Below, piece by piece: positions 19,344-28,637 of a DNA stretch of 64,000 nucleotides. The stretch lies in assembly GCA_009838195.1 (NCBI GenBank), contig VXSC01000011.1, positions 1 through 64,000 on the forward strand. Direction: 5' to 3'. The position numbers and the translations under genes are program-made. The DNA is from Rhodothermaceae bacterium (lineage in GTDB: Bacteria > Bacteroidota > Rhodothermia > Rhodothermales > Bin80). The stretch's first letter is position 1; the number at the start of each line of letters is the position of its first letter. The notes under the pieces were generated by a model that made no database searches, had not been told where the DNA came from, and worked only from the letters and a program-made list of their open reading frames with translations.

Positions 19344-20063
19344 ATGACACGTAGACAGAGACGCATTCTGACCTTTCTTGCAATCTCTCTCCTGATCTGT
19401 GTTGGAGCGAGCAGCGGGTGGTCCTACCTGTGGCAGCGCCCGTGTACCCAGATTACAATTACAGGCACTGATTACACAGATCCAGCTACCATGTATGGAC
19501 TGATTGATAGTACATTCAGTACCCAGTTGGTAGTTGACCGGCTACAACGGCATCCATGGGTCCAAGGAGCGCGCGCGATCTGTTATCCAACCGGCATGAT
19601 GCGGGTAGAGGTCCTGGAGCGTCGTCCACTTCTGTTGACCCTTAAGGAAACAGGAAGTCCGGCATACTATCTGGACGAGTTTGGCCACATGATGCCTGCC
19701 CATCCACAGGCAATCTTTGATGTGCCACTCTTGCGGGGGACTACGAATCCATATCGTGCACTATCTCCCGTGAAAAACCAAGCCGTACGGGACCTTCTAG
19801 CCCTTCTACCACGGCTTCCTGCTGAGATCGACTCCCTGATATCTGAATTTGAAGTAACAGAAAACGAATTGACCATGATTATGCGTGTTGCCGGTGCAGA
19901 CCAGATCATGTTAGTGCATCTAGGGGATACGGCATGGGAAGAGAGACTGCACAAGTTGTATGCATTCTGGGATCAGCAGATACGACCTCGCGAGGACCTG
20001 ATGGTCGAGGTCATTGACCTGCGGTTTCGAGGCCAAATCGTAACGAGAGAAAATCCGATATAG
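19344..20063 (+). CDS. ftsQ: Cell division protein FtsQ
   Basis: A 239-residue bitopic protein between murC and ftsA, the ftsQ position. A short basic N-terminus (TRRQRR) precedes one membrane helix at about 9-30. The periplasmic part has a POTRA-like segment (ITITGTDYTDP, then RHPWVQGARAICYPTGMMRVEVLERRP, split here by description only) and a FtsQ beta domain. FtsQ links FtsL-FtsB to the divisome. Sequence conservation is low outside the VQGA/VEVLERRP region, but topology and synteny make the call safe. It starts 4 bases after murC. Confidence 0.88.
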   Translation: MTRRQRRILTFLAISLLICVGASSGWSYLWQRPCTQITITGTDYTDPATMYGLIDSTFSTQLVVDRLQRHPWVQGARAICYPTGMMRVEVLERRPLLLTLKETGSPAYYLDEFGHMMPAHPQAIFDVPLLRGTTNPYRALSPVKNQAVRDLLALLPRLPAEIDSLISEFEVTENELTMIMRVAGADQIMLVHLGDTAWEERLHKLYAFWDQQIRPREDLMVEVIDLRFRGQIVTRENPI

Positions 20064-20079
20064 CTATACACCACGAACC

Positions 20080-21354
20080 ATGAGTGATCAAATTGTAGTC
20101 GGAATGGATATTGGCACCACGAAAGTGTGTGCTGTCGTAGCCGAATCCGATGAATTAGGCAAGATTAATGTGCTAGGGATCGGGATCGCCGAATCTGATG
20201 GTCTGAACCGGGGCGTTGTGGTTAATATTGATAAGACTGTAGCCTCTGTCCAGAAAGCGATCTCAGCAGCGGAGCGGGCAGCCGATGTAGAAGTTCAGAA
20301 TGTAATTGTAGGTATTGCCGGCGATCATATTCAAAGCTTCCAAAGTCGAGGGGTGGTTACGATTACCAACCGCGATCACTCAATTACGGAAAAAGATGTC
20401 AAGCGATTGATTGAGGATACGGCGCATGTGGCGATGCCCGCGGATCGGGAGATCCTGCACATTATCCCACAGGAATTCATCGTTGACGGTCAGGACGGGG
20501 TGTTAGATCCGGTCGGAATGAGCGGTGTACGCCTTGAAGCCAATGTGCATATCATCACAGGGTTGGTCTCTGCAGCAAGAAATATTTACAGGTGCATTGA
20601 GAAAGCCGGCTATCAGGTCACTGATGTCGTGCTTGAGCCACTGGCCAGTTCGTTCAGTGTGCTGCATCCAGATGAGAAGGAGGTTGGGGTGGTCCTGATT
20701 GATATTGGGGGCGGAACCACCGATGTTGCCGTCTTTGAAGATCGTACGATCCGGCACACTGCCGTCATCGCCGTAGCAGGCAACAATGTAACGGAGGATA
20801 TCCGGAAGGGGCTGGGGGTCATGCGCAATCATGCCGAGCAGTTGAAATGTCAATTTGGTTGTGCAATGGTTGATCTCACAGATGATGACAATCAGATCCG
20901 TATTCCCGGGTTGGGGGGCAGGCAGGAAAAAACGATCAGCTCCAGCACATTGGCCCAGATCATTCAACCTCGACTGGAGGAAATCCTGGAGATCGCCGCG
21001 ATTGAAATCCGACGCAGTGGATATGGCAAACATCTCTCCGCTGGTGCGGTCCTGACCGGTGGGGGCTCATTGATCCCCGGAACCAATGAATTGGCTAACG
21101 AAGTCCTTGGGCTCGAAACACGCGTTGGCTTTCCTACACATCGGGGAGGCGGGCTCTGGCAAGAGGTGTCGGACCCCAAGTTCGCCACAAGTATCGGCCT
21201 GGTTCTTTATGGACTGTCCCCGAAAATGATGAATTCTATCACGCAAGATGGCTCCGTCAGAAGACTGCCTGGTGCCATAGACGCTTCCGAAAAGGGAGGG
21301 GGCTCGTGGAGCAAAATCGTCGGCCGCATGAAGGGCTGGTTCGATGAACTTTAA
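20080..21354 (+). CDS. ftsA: Cell division protein FtsA
   Basis: A 424-residue actin-fold ATPase that tethers FtsZ filaments to the membrane. VGMDIGTTKVCAVV is the phosphate-1 loop, the SHS2 insertion follows, then LIDIGGGTTDVAVF (phosphate 2) and LTGGGSLIPG (adenosine site). The C-terminal helix SWSKIVGRMKGWFDEL is amphipathic and matches the FtsA membrane-targeting sequence. It is 16 bases downstream of ftsQ and 26 bases upstream of the ftsZ start. Confidence 0.96.
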   Translation: MSDQIVVGMDIGTTKVCAVVAESDELGKINVLGIGIAESDGLNRGVVVNIDKTVASVQKAISAAERAADVEVQNVIVGIAGDHIQSFQSRGVVTITNRDHSITEKDVKRLIEDTAHVAMPADREILHIIPQEFIVDGQDGVLDPVGMSGVRLEANVHIITGLVSAARNIYRCIEKAGYQVTDVVLEPLASSFSVLHPDEKEVGVVLIDIGGGTTDVAVFEDRTIRHTAVIAVAGNNVTEDIRKGLGVMRNHAEQLKCQFGCAMVDLTDDDNQIRIPGLGGRQEKTISSSTLAQIIQPRLEEILEIAAIEIRRSGYGKHLSAGAVLTGGGSLIPGTNELANEVLGLETRVGFPTHRGGGLWQEVSDPKFATSIGLVLYGLSPKMMNSITQDGSVRRLPGAIDASEKGGGSWSKIVGRMKGWFDEL

Positions 21355-21380
21355 AACAACTCATTTCCTTTTTGATCAAA

Positions 21381-22625
21381 ATGAAAACTAACGAGATCAT
21401 GGAAAAACAGAAAAAAACTCGGTTCAAGTTTGATGCTGAATACCAAGGCATTGCAAAAATTTGCGTTGTCGGTATAGGCGGAGGTGGCGGCAATGCCGTC
21501 AACAGTATGATTGAACATGGCTTGGAATCCGTAGAATTTATGGTCATCAACACAGATGCCCAGGATCTAAAGAAGAGCTTGGCGAAGCATAAAATTCAAG
21601 CTGGTCGGGAGCTGACCAAGGGCCTAGGTGCAGGAGCGAGACCCGATGTGGGTGTGCAGGCTATGATGGAATGCATTGACGAGATCGAAACCGCCTTGCA
21701 CGGGTTCGATATGGTCTTTGTGACTGCCGGTATGGGGGGAGGAACTGGAACCGGCGGAGTCAGCATCGTTTCCGACATTGCACGGCGGCTGGGAATCCTA
21801 GTGGTAGCGATCGTCACTAAGCCCTTTGAGTTCGAAAACAAGCAACGGATGCAATATGCTCTGGCGGGGATTGATCGCCTCCGGAATAATGTTGACACCT
21901 TGATTATAATTCCGAATGAGCGGCTACTGGATATCGCAGATGAGACAACGAATCTTGCCGAGGCATTCCAGCGGGCAGATAATGTCCTGTCGGATGCCAC
22001 CCGTGGAATTAGCGATCTAATCACGAAGACCGGCTTGATTAACCTGGATTTTGCAGATGTACGCACGACGATCAAGGATAGTGGCACTGCGATCATGGGG
22101 GTTGAAACGGGTGATATAAAAACCGGTGCCGCCACGATCACGCTTGACGCGATTTCAAGCTCGCTTATGGACGGTGTATCTATCGCGGGTGCTCGGAACG
22201 TACTGGTCAATCTCACCGCCGGGTCTATACCGATTAAGGAGGTAAACGCAGCAATGGCCGTCATCAAGGATGAAGCCGGCACAGATGCAGAGATCATCAC
22301 GGGCGTGGTCGTTGATCCTGAGATGGAGGGTAAGATGCGGATTACTGTCATTGCGACTGGTTTTGATCGAGTGAAAACACCGAAGGGACGGGAGAGCAAG
22401 AAATTACGTCTGGAGGACGATGACTTTGGCTACAAAGGTGAGGACAACCTTAAGGTATTGGATAAACCCGCATGGGAGCGTCGTGGATTAGCTGAGCCTA
22501 AGAAGAATATCACCTTGGGAGAGCAAAAAATCAGGTACCTGAGTGAGGACGATGCTCCATCAAAAAAGAAAGAGCCCTCCCCTTCGGATAAGGTCCCTGC
22601 TTTTTTGCGAAAAATGATGGATTAG
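21381..22625 (+). CDS. ftsZ: Cell division GTPase FtsZ
   Basis: A 414-residue tubulin-like GTPase that forms the division ring. The GTP site is clear: VGIGGGGGNAVNSM, VINTDAQDL, and the tubulin signature GMGGGTGTGG near residue 120. A variable charged linker (rich in Lys/Glu) leads to the conserved C-terminal peptide VPAFLRKMMD, which binds FtsA. The ATG at 21381 is chosen over the TTG at 21372, and the ATG at 21399 is also possible. It is the last gene of the cluster. A TAAATTTG (22639-22646) downstream may belong to rpsT transcription. Confidence 0.97.
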   Translation: MKTNEIMEKQKKTRFKFDAEYQGIAKICVVGIGGGGGNAVNSMIEHGLESVEFMVINTDAQDLKKSLAKHKIQAGRELTKGLGAGARPDVGVQAMMECIDEIETALHGFDMVFVTAGMGGGTGTGGVSIVSDIARRLGILVVAIVTKPFEFENKQRMQYALAGIDRLRNNVDTLIIIPNERLLDIADETTNLAEAFQRADNVLSDATRGISDLITKTGLINLDFADVRTTIKDSGTAIMGVETGDIKTGAATITLDAISSSLMDGVSIAGARNVLVNLTAGSIPIKEVNAAMAVIKDEAGTDAEIITGVVVDPEMEGKMRITVIATGFDRVKTPKGRESKKLRLEDDDFGYKGEDNLKVLDKPAWERRGLAEPKKNITLGEQKIRYLSEDDAPSKKKEPSPSDKVPAFLRKMMD

Positions 22626-22680
22626 GAACATTCATATGTAAATTTGGTAGCAGGTGTATTCGTAAAATCACATTTATGCT

Positions 22681-22938
22681 ATGCCCCAACACGCTTCAGC
22701 AGTCAAGCGGGTACGCCAGAGTGCGGCACGTCGCCTTCGTAACCGCGAACACCGTAGCCGGATGCGAACCATGGTCAAGAGACTCTTGCAAACCGAGGAC
22801 GCTTCTGTTGCAAAAGACCTTTACCCTGAGACCCAGGCATATCTGGATAGACTTGTTACAAAGGGGATTATTCACCGCAATAAGTCTGCGCATTACAAAT
22901 CTCAGATTTCATTACACTTGAACAAAGTCGCGCGTTAG
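22681..22938 (+). CDS. rpsT: 30S ribosomal protein bS20
   Basis: An 85-residue, strongly basic, all-helical protein matching bS20, which binds the 5' and 3' minor domains of 16S rRNA during early 30S assembly. Typical features are the N-terminal SAVKRVRQSAARRLRNR and the C-terminal GIIHRNKSAHYKSQ. I used the ATG at 22681; a second reading frame starting at 22676 is a shadow. No good Shine-Dalgarno sequence is present, as is common in Bacteroidota. It is monocistronic as far as can be seen. Confidence 0.95.
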   Translation: MPQHASAVKRVRQSAARRLRNREHRSRMRTMVKRLLQTEDASVAKDLYPETQAYLDRLVTKGIIHRNKSAHYKSQISLHLNKVAR

Positions 22939-22986
22939 ATTCGTGGAATCAACGCAATTCACGCAAAATTTTATGCAAGAAGTACA

Positions 22987-24540
22987 ATGAGCCTCTCATC
23001 AAATCTTTTTCGGACAGCCGTAAAATTCCTCTCACTGGGACTCCTTCTGACAATCCTGCCAAGTGCAGTCGCACAGGATTATATGAAGAATTTGCGCCCG
23101 GAAGGTAATATCTTTGTGAAACCCAGACTTGGGTTTTCATCATACCTTGGCGACAATGAACAATCGCCATTCAATTTTAATGGGGATGCTTTCGATGTGG
23201 GTATCCCTTGGAATGTCGGCCTTGAGCTTGGGTATCAGCTCTCCGTCCCATTCTCAATCAGTCTCGCATACGTTGCTGGAGAATATCCCGTGATCACACA
23301 ATTCCCGGCCAGGGTTGACGACACGGATGGAGTAGCAAATGACGATGCGATGCGTAGTTCGATTCAGGCGATTGGTCGATACACTTTCGCAGAGGCACCG
23401 ACGCGCACGGCTCTGTACCTCAATTTTGGCTTGTCGTACTCGTTTGGAAATGTGACTCAGGATCAGGCACCCTATACAACGGAAGAGAGTGGGAGTGCAT
23501 TCGGCCCTCTTGCCGGGGTAGGAGTGGACATCGCGCTTAATCCACGTACGTCATTCTTCGCAGAACTCAACGGAGGATTTCATTTCGGTGATGAAGCACT
23601 GGACGGCACATCGGAATACGGATATGGTGGGGTGGATGTACTTACCGCCCTAGGCATTGGTCTAAAAATTAATTTTGCGGCTGCGGTCACTCCGCCTGAG
23701 GTTGGTGCGCTTACCTGCCCGACCACGATGGTCGTGACAGATACTCCTGCAAATTTCTCTGCGGTCACGAACATGGAGGTTGCGACGCAACCGACTGAAT
23801 TGCGCTGGGAATTCGGTGATGGCGGGACAGCCGCGGGAGACTCCGGTACTCACACCTACACAGAGGCGGGAACGTACGAGGTGATGTTTTTTGCAACGAA
23901 CGAAGGCGGTACGGCTACTGGTGCATGTAGTGTCACCGTCATCGCTCCTGCCGAAATTCTTGCACTCACTACCAACAAGGAGAGTGTCAGTATATGCGAC
24001 GAGGATCCAAGTGTGACCTTTACAGCCAACACGGGCGGATCCGAGCCATTCAGCTATCAGTGGGACTTCGGTGATGGCCAAGGTAGCACAGAGGCCAGCC
24101 CGTCTCATACGTATGCGCAAATGGGCACTTACACCGTAACCTTAACCCTGACCAATGATGCGGGCAGTGACAGCCGAACGACTACCGTGAATGTGACGGA
24201 GGAAGGTTGCTTCGACTGTGACATTTCAGAAATGAACACGGTGTTCTTTGATCGTAACTCATCCGTCCTCACCGATGCTGGTCGCACGCAGCTCATGGAA
24301 AACTTGGAAATCCTCCAGAACTGCGAACTGAATGTGCGCATTGAAGGCTATGCATCCCGAGACGAGCGGAATGCACAGCAGTTGAGTGAGGACCGTGCAG
24401 CAGCGGTCAGACAGTACTACGTTGACAACGGCATTGATGAGTCCCGTATGTCTGACATGGGCATGGGAGCAGCGGGACAGATAACCAAGAAAGGGGCAGC
24501 GGGTCAATTCCGACGGGTTGACACGATCCCCGTGAACTAA
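22987..24540 (+). CDS. OmpA-family outer-membrane protein with two PKD domains
   Basis: A 517-residue envelope protein. Residues 1-29 are a signal peptide ending SAVA before Gln. Residues about 30-230 look like an eight-strand-type beta-barrel (alternating aromatic strands, LGFSSYLGD, LYLNFGLSYSFG, FFAELNGGFHFG). Two PKD domains follow at about 240-320 and 325-405, each with the FGDG...HTY signature. The C-terminal OmpA domain (about 412-510) has TVFFDRNSSVLT, IEGYASRDERNAQQLS and the helix EDRAAAVRQYY, expected to hold DAP-containing peptidoglycan. It therefore probably ties outer membrane to cell wall, while the PKD modules may mediate contact outside or within the periplasm. It ends at a strong terminator. 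Confidence 0.88.
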   Translation: MSLSSNLFRTAVKFLSLGLLLTILPSAVAQDYMKNLRPEGNIFVKPRLGFSSYLGDNEQSPFNFNGDAFDVGIPWNVGLELGYQLSVPFSISLAYVAGEYPVITQFPARVDDTDGVANDDAMRSSIQAIGRYTFAEAPTRTALYLNFGLSYSFGNVTQDQAPYTTEESGSAFGPLAGVGVDIALNPRTSFFAELNGGFHFGDEALDGTSEYGYGGVDVLTALGIGLKINFAAAVTPPEVGALTCPTTMVVTDTPANFSAVTNMEVATQPTELRWEFGDGGTAAGDSGTHTYTEAGTYEVMFFATNEGGTATGACSVTVIAPAEILALTTNKESVSICDEDPSVTFTANTGGSEPFSYQWDFGDGQGSTEASPSHTYAQMGTYTVTLTLTNDAGSDSRTTTVNVTEEGCFDCDISEMNTVFFDRNSSVLTDAGRTQLMENLEILQNCELNVRIEGYASRDERNAQQLSEDRAAAVRQYYVDNGIDESRMSDMGMGAAGQITKKGAAGQFRRVDTIPVN

Positions 24541-24557
24541 AAACTTTCCGTTCCTCT

Positions 24558-24600
24558 AAAAAGGTGCTCCGTCAGGTCTATGTCGGGGCACCTTTTTTTT
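24558..24600 (+). terminator. Rho-independent terminator after the PKD/OmpA gene
   Basis: A stem with left arm AAAAAGGTGCTCCG (24558-24571) pairs with CGGGGCACCTTTTT (from about 24584), allowing one T-G wobble, and runs into a tract of eight T residues (24593-24600). This is the clearest intrinsic terminator in the window and closes the transcript of the gene ending at 24540. Confidence 0.9.
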
Positions 24601-24909
24601 GCCCGCACAGGCTTCTGTGTACCTGAGTCGAACAACAACCGGAGGTCTGCCCCGATACGGATTTGTATCTTCGGCGTTTACTCCTGCCCCAAGGCAACAA
24701 CGAGAAGATTGTGCGTTCCGATTGAGCTAGTCCACATGATCGGAATATGTACATGAGCAAACCTTCCTTTCTCTGAACACAAAGAGGCAGACTTTCTTTG
24801 TGAGTAAATTGCCCTTATTTTGAGCACTCTGAGCTGAACGCCGTCTATCGGGAAATTGTCCTAGACTTGGCTCTTCTGGTGATCAATCCTGCGGGATTCC
24901 AATACTCCA
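24601..24909. other. Intergenic region, no gene seen
   Basis: About 310 bases between the terminator and queG. Short frames here run antisense across the terminator and show no recognisable protein. I see no tRNA fold or repeat. It probably carries the queG promoter, but no element stands out. Confidence 0.4.
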
Positions 24910-25875
24910 ATGCCTGTATTTGACCATAATCAACAGTCTCAACTGGCAAAACAACTCAAGCTTGAAGCTGCAAGACTCGGCTTTGTGGCATGCGGAATTG
25001 CGGAGGCGCGGCAATTGGATGACGAGGCAAAACGCCTTGAAGTCTGGCTTGCGAACGGGCAACATGCATCCATGGCTTACATGACCCGGAACTTCGAAAA
25101 ACGGGTAGACCCCCGAAAACTGGTCCCGGGTGCGAAGCGGGTTGTAACAGTGTTATATAACTACTGGCAGGGAGGTACCCATGCAGAAGATGCAGGAAAA
25201 ATCAGTCGCTACGCATGGGGAGATGACTACCATCAAGTCATGAAGGAGCGCCTCTACGAACTGTATTCATGGCTGGAGGGGGAAGTTAAAACCCTTTCCG
25301 GCCGCGTTTTTGTTGATTCTGCTCCCGTGATGGACAAGGTTTGGGCACAGCGTAGTGGATTGGGATGGATTGCAAAAAACACCAACCTGATCAATCCCCG
25401 CATTGGGTCCTGGTTTTTTATCGGGACGCTGATCATTGATGTGCCGCTTACCTGTGATGATCCCGCTACGTACGATCATTGTGGATCCTGTACCCGATGC
25501 ATTGATGCATGTCCAACGGATGCGATCTATCAGCCGTACGTAGTGGATTCGAACCGCTGCATTTCGTACTGGACTATCGAGCACCGCGGGGATTCATTGC
25601 CCGAGGAAATCATGTCGCAGCAGGAAGACTGGATTTTTGGATGCGATATATGCCAGGATGTATGTCCCTGGAATAAATTCAGTCGCCAAACGAAGGATTC
25701 CCGATTCCTACCCCGGGAAGGAATCCAGGATACCCCGCTTGAAGAATGGGAAGAACTGGATCTTGAAGCCTTTCGAAAACGCTTCAGAGGAAGTGCCGTG
25801 AAACGGGCTAAGTATGAAGGCTTTAAGCGCAACGTACGGGCAGCCAAACGATCCCGTGTCCTTCGCAGGGATTAG
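24910..25875 (+). CDS. queG: Epoxyqueuosine reductase
   Basis: A 321-residue QueG, the cobalamin- and iron-sulfur-dependent enzyme that reduces epoxyqueuosine to queuosine in tRNA, the last step of queuosine synthesis. The N-terminal region has GFVACGIAEA and the family stretch MAYMTRNFEKRVDPRKLVPGAK (quoted in part), then WIAKNTNLINPRIGSWFF. Two 4Fe-4S clusters are supplied by CGSCTRCIDACPTDAI and CDICQDVCPW. Length is slightly short of the E. coli enzyme, which has extra C-terminal repeats. It stands alone and faces lysS tail to tail. Confidence 0.95.
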   Translation: MPVFDHNQQSQLAKQLKLEAARLGFVACGIAEARQLDDEAKRLEVWLANGQHASMAYMTRNFEKRVDPRKLVPGAKRVVTVLYNYWQGGTHAEDAGKISRYAWGDDYHQVMKERLYELYSWLEGEVKTLSGRVFVDSAPVMDKVWAQRSGLGWIAKNTNLINPRIGSWFFIGTLIIDVPLTCDDPATYDHCGSCTRCIDACPTDAIYQPYVVDSNRCISYWTIEHRGDSLPEEIMSQQEDWIFGCDICQDVCPWNKFSRQTKDSRFLPREGIQDTPLEEWEELDLEAFRKRFRGSAVKRAKYEGFKRNVRAAKRSRVLRRD

Positions 25876-25928
25876 GTCCAGGCCAAAGATCTGACTAGAA
25901 CCATTGTTAATCCCGGCCGCAGAAGGTT

Positions 25929-27431
25929 TTAGTCGGGGCGCATCAGCGGAAACAAGATCACGTCACGGATACTCCTTTGATTGGTCATCAACATGGCCAG
26001 TCGGTCAACCCCCACACCCAATCCGGCATTGGGGGGCATACCATATTCAAGCGCACGTAGGTAATCATGGTCCATTTGCATTGCCTCGAGGTCTCCTCCT
26101 TTTCGAAGACGAAGCTGCTCTTCAAAACGCCTTCGCTGGTCGTCTGGGTCGTTGAGTTCGCTGAACGCGTTACACAACTCTTTCCCACCTGCGAACATTT
26201 CAAATCGCTCGACCAAGCCCTCCTGGCTCCGGTGCCGCTTGGCAAGGGGGCTTAACTCAAGTGGATAATCCGTAATGAATGCAGGTTGAATCAGATCAGG
26301 TTCAACCGCAGCACCAAAAATTTCGTCCAGCAATTTACCAATCCCCATTGAGGATGAGGTTTCTATATCCAGAGAGTCGGCCACCTCTAAAATCGTGTCC
26401 CGGCTTTGTTGATACAGATTATGTCCGGTTTTTTTCTCGATTGCTTCAAAGAACGGAATGCGCGGCCATGGCCGTTCAAACGAAATCTCTTCTTCCCCCC
26501 ACTGCACACGAGTAGAGCCGTGCAGAGTCGTGGCAACCGATTCAATCAGCTCTTCCACTAGGTCCATCATCCAAACGTAATCCTTGAACGCGACATATAA
26601 CTCCAGCATGGTAAACTCTGGGTTGTGGAATCGACTCAAACCCTCATTCCTGAAGTCTTTGGCAATCTCATAGACCCCATCAAACCCGCCAGCGATACAC
26701 CGTTTCAGGTACAACTCGTCGGCAATGCGCATGTAGAGTGGCATGTCCAGCGCATTATGATGCGTCTTAAACGGCCGTGCAGATGCTCCACCGTAGACTG
26801 GTTGCAAAACGGGAGTTTCAACTTCGATGAAGCCTTGCTCATCAAGAAACTTTCGAATAGCTGTAATCATTCGTGCGCGCTGGACGAAGACTTCCCGTAC
26901 ATGTGGATTGACAGTTAAGTCTACGTAGCGCTGCCGGTACCGAAATTCCTTTTCGGTGACCTCATCAAATACAGTCCCTTCCTGCTCTTTGACGATGGGA
27001 AGCGGGCGCAGTGCCTTGGCGAGAAGTTCTAGCTTCGATGCATGCACGGTAACCTCACCCATGCGTGTCCGAAATACGTGCCCTTCAACCCCAACAATGT
27101 CACCAATATGAATATGACGTTTGAAGATCTCGTTATAGAACCCGTCTGGCATGTCGTCCCTTCGAACATAGACCTGCATTCGTCCTGTTGCATCCTGGAG
27201 ATCAAAAAAGGATGCTTTTCCCATGATCCGCCGACTCATCAGGCGACCTGCCATGAACACGACTTTCGTGGGAGCAGTTTCATCGAATCCCTCCACTACA
27301 GGAGCAACATGGTCACTCACCGGCCATGCATACGGGTACGGATTGATTCCGCTGGCTTCTAGGGCCTCCCTTGACTGCCGACGCACCTGCTCCTGATCTG
27401 AAAACTGGCGTGGTTGAGAACTATCTGTCAT
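25929..27431 (-). CDS. lysS: Lysyl-tRNA synthetase, class II
   Basis: A 500-residue class II LysRS that charges tRNA-Lys. The N-terminal OB fold (VFMAGRLMSRRIMGK) binds the anticodon. The catalytic core has motif 1 (FIEVETPVLQP, with YGGASARPF), motif 2 (FRNEGLSRFHNPEFTMLE) and motif 3 (GLGVGVDRLAML). The class II form rather than the archaeal class I form is clear. It is the last gene of a three-gene reverse operon; the cyclophilin gene upstream overlaps its start by 11 bases. Confidence 0.96.
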   Translation of the reverse strand: MTDSSQPRQFSDQEQVRRQSREALEASGINPYPYAWPVSDHVAPVVEGFDETAPTKVVFMAGRLMSRRIMGKASFFDLQDATGRMQVYVRRDDMPDGFYNEIFKRHIHIGDIVGVEGHVFRTRMGEVTVHASKLELLAKALRPLPIVKEQEGTVFDEVTEKEFRYRQRYVDLTVNPHVREVFVQRARMITAIRKFLDEQGFIEVETPVLQPVYGGASARPFKTHHNALDMPLYMRIADELYLKRCIAGGFDGVYEIAKDFRNEGLSRFHNPEFTMLELYVAFKDYVWMMDLVEELIESVATTLHGSTRVQWGEEEISFERPWPRIPFFEAIEKKTGHNLYQQSRDTILEVADSLDIETSSSMGIGKLLDEIFGAAVEPDLIQPAFITDYPLELSPLAKRHRSQEGLVERFEMFAGGKELCNAFSELNDPDDQRRRFEEQLRLRKGGDLEAMQMDHDYLRALEYGMPPNAGLGVGVDRLAMLMTNQRSIRDVILFPLMRPD

Positions 27432-28161
27432 AACCGGGCAACGGACGAACCTCCATTTTAACCTCTACCATGGGCATGTCACCCATAGGGCTACCTCGCT
27501 GGCCAGCTCGATTCGGAGTCAGCACTCGCGTGATTCGATCCAGCACTTCGTAGCCCTCAACCAACTCGCCAAAAACCGTATACATGCCATCAAGCATGGG
27601 CGCACCTCCCTCATTCATGTAGGTTGCTCTAGCCTCGGCAGAGTATTCAAATGTTGAGTCTGGAATCATCTGCTGTGCTCGACTCTGCAATTGGTCCAGG
27701 AATTCTTCGGGATAAATACTGCCGTGAACAATATAAAACTGACTCCCATTGGACTCTCGCTCCGGGTTCATATTATCCCCCGACCGTGCAGTTGCAAGTG
27801 CACCTCGCTTATGGTAACGCCCTGGAAGGATCTCTGCAGGAAGAGTATAGCCGGGCCCCCCCGACCCATCATTCGTGGGATCGTCATCCTTCGAATTTGG
27901 ATCCCCTCCCTGGATCATGAATCCGCCAATCACGCGGTGGAACGTGGTTCCGTCAAAGAATCCCTCGTTCGCGAGCTTTTTGAAGTTATCCCTGTGAACT
28001 GGAGTATCATCATAGAGCTCAATCACCATTGTCCCCATGGAAGTGGAGATCTCGAAGAAATTGGTCGAGGGCAGTCCATTAACGGTCTGCGTCTGACAGC
28101 TGCTGGTAGTCATCATCGCGAGTATAAACAGGGGGAAGAATGAAAATTGGATGAATTTCAT
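27421..28161 (-). CDS. Cyclophilin-type peptidylprolyl isomerase, probable lipoprotein
   Basis: A 246-residue exported cyclophilin. The first 22 residues form a signal sequence ending TTSSC, a relaxed lipobox, so it is probably a lipidated periplasmic protein. The catalytic fold is clear from FEISTSMGTMVIELYDD, FHRVIGGFMIQGGDP with the active-site Arg, and ESNGSQFYIV. An insertion around residues 145-190 (FLDQLQSRAQQMIPD) is longer than in minimal bacterial cyclophilins. It would speed proline isomerisation in envelope protein folding. It overlaps lysS by 11 bases and its upstream neighbour by 4. Confidence 0.93.
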   Translation of the reverse strand: MKFIQFSFFPLFILAMMTTSSCQTQTVNGLPSTNFFEISTSMGTMVIELYDDTPVHRDNFKKLANEGFFDGTTFHRVIGGFMIQGGDPNSKDDDPTNDGSGGPGYTLPAEILPGRYHKRGALATARSGDNMNPERESNGSQFYIVHGSIYPEEFLDQLQSRAQQMIPDSTFEYSAEARATYMNEGGAPMLDGMYTVFGELVEGYEVLDRITRVLTPNRAGQRGSPMGDMPMVEVKMEVRPLPGYDR

Positions 28162-28628
28162 GGATTCAGATAATGGTCAAAATAGCGGAGAATACCTGCG
28201 CGTAGCAGCAAGTCCTGCTCTGTGGAACTCATGTCTTCTGGCAAATCTTCATGGGGCTCCCAAATCCAGTAGCCGTCCACTTCCTGTCCCACCCTCTCAA
28301 AACATCCCAGACATTCCAAAACACAATAAGTCCCTTCATTGACCAGACGCTGTTTTGATGCTTTGTCCAAATTAGGTTCGAATTCCCGCCCTGATTCATG
28401 TAGACCGACCAGAAATAGTATCCCTTCAAGGTCATCCGAGCACCCAAGAGTGCTGTCTAGCCATGCCTTGAGTTTCGGCCATGCCTCAGCGACTGCAGCC
28501 TGATCTAGTTCAAAAATGTGCGCCACGGCAGTGCTAATTATAGAACCTCTGCCAACAAGAGCGCGAATTTCTTGTTCCGTGTAACCATCTGTGAAGGTTA
28601 TGGTATATAGTGCCTTGGCATAAAACAT
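28158..28628 (-). CDS. Conserved-looking hypothetical protein, first gene of the lysS operon
   Basis: A 156-residue soluble acidic protein that I do not recognise. The ATG at 28628 is preferred; a TTG nine bases upstream is also in frame. No signal peptide or membrane helix is seen. Features are a TFTDGYTEQEIRALVGRG segment near the N-terminus, predicted helices through the middle, and two Cys close together in VLECLGCFE. Its last 4 bases overlap the cyclophilin start, and that gene overlaps lysS, so coding potential and co-expression are well supported. A role in tRNA charging or envelope folding is possible from context only. Confidence 0.65.
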   Translation of the reverse strand: MFYAKALYTITFTDGYTEQEIRALVGRGSIISTAVAHIFELDQAAVAEAWPKLKAWLDSTLGCSDDLEGILFLVGLHESGREFEPNLDKASKQRLVNEGTYCVLECLGCFERVGQEVDGYWIWEPHEDLPEDMSSTEQDLLLRAGILRYFDHYLNP

Positions 28629-28637
28629 CTTGAGCAA

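Noticed and set aside
21596-22399. 267-codon open frame antisense to ftsZ
   Set aside because: Low-complexity Ser/Ile/Val-rich translation opposite a conserved gene; no start signal or motif.
22639-22646. TAAATTTG as a Bacteroidota-type -7 element for rpsT
   Set aside because: It fits TAnnTTTG, but no -33 TTG lies at the right distance, so chance is likely.
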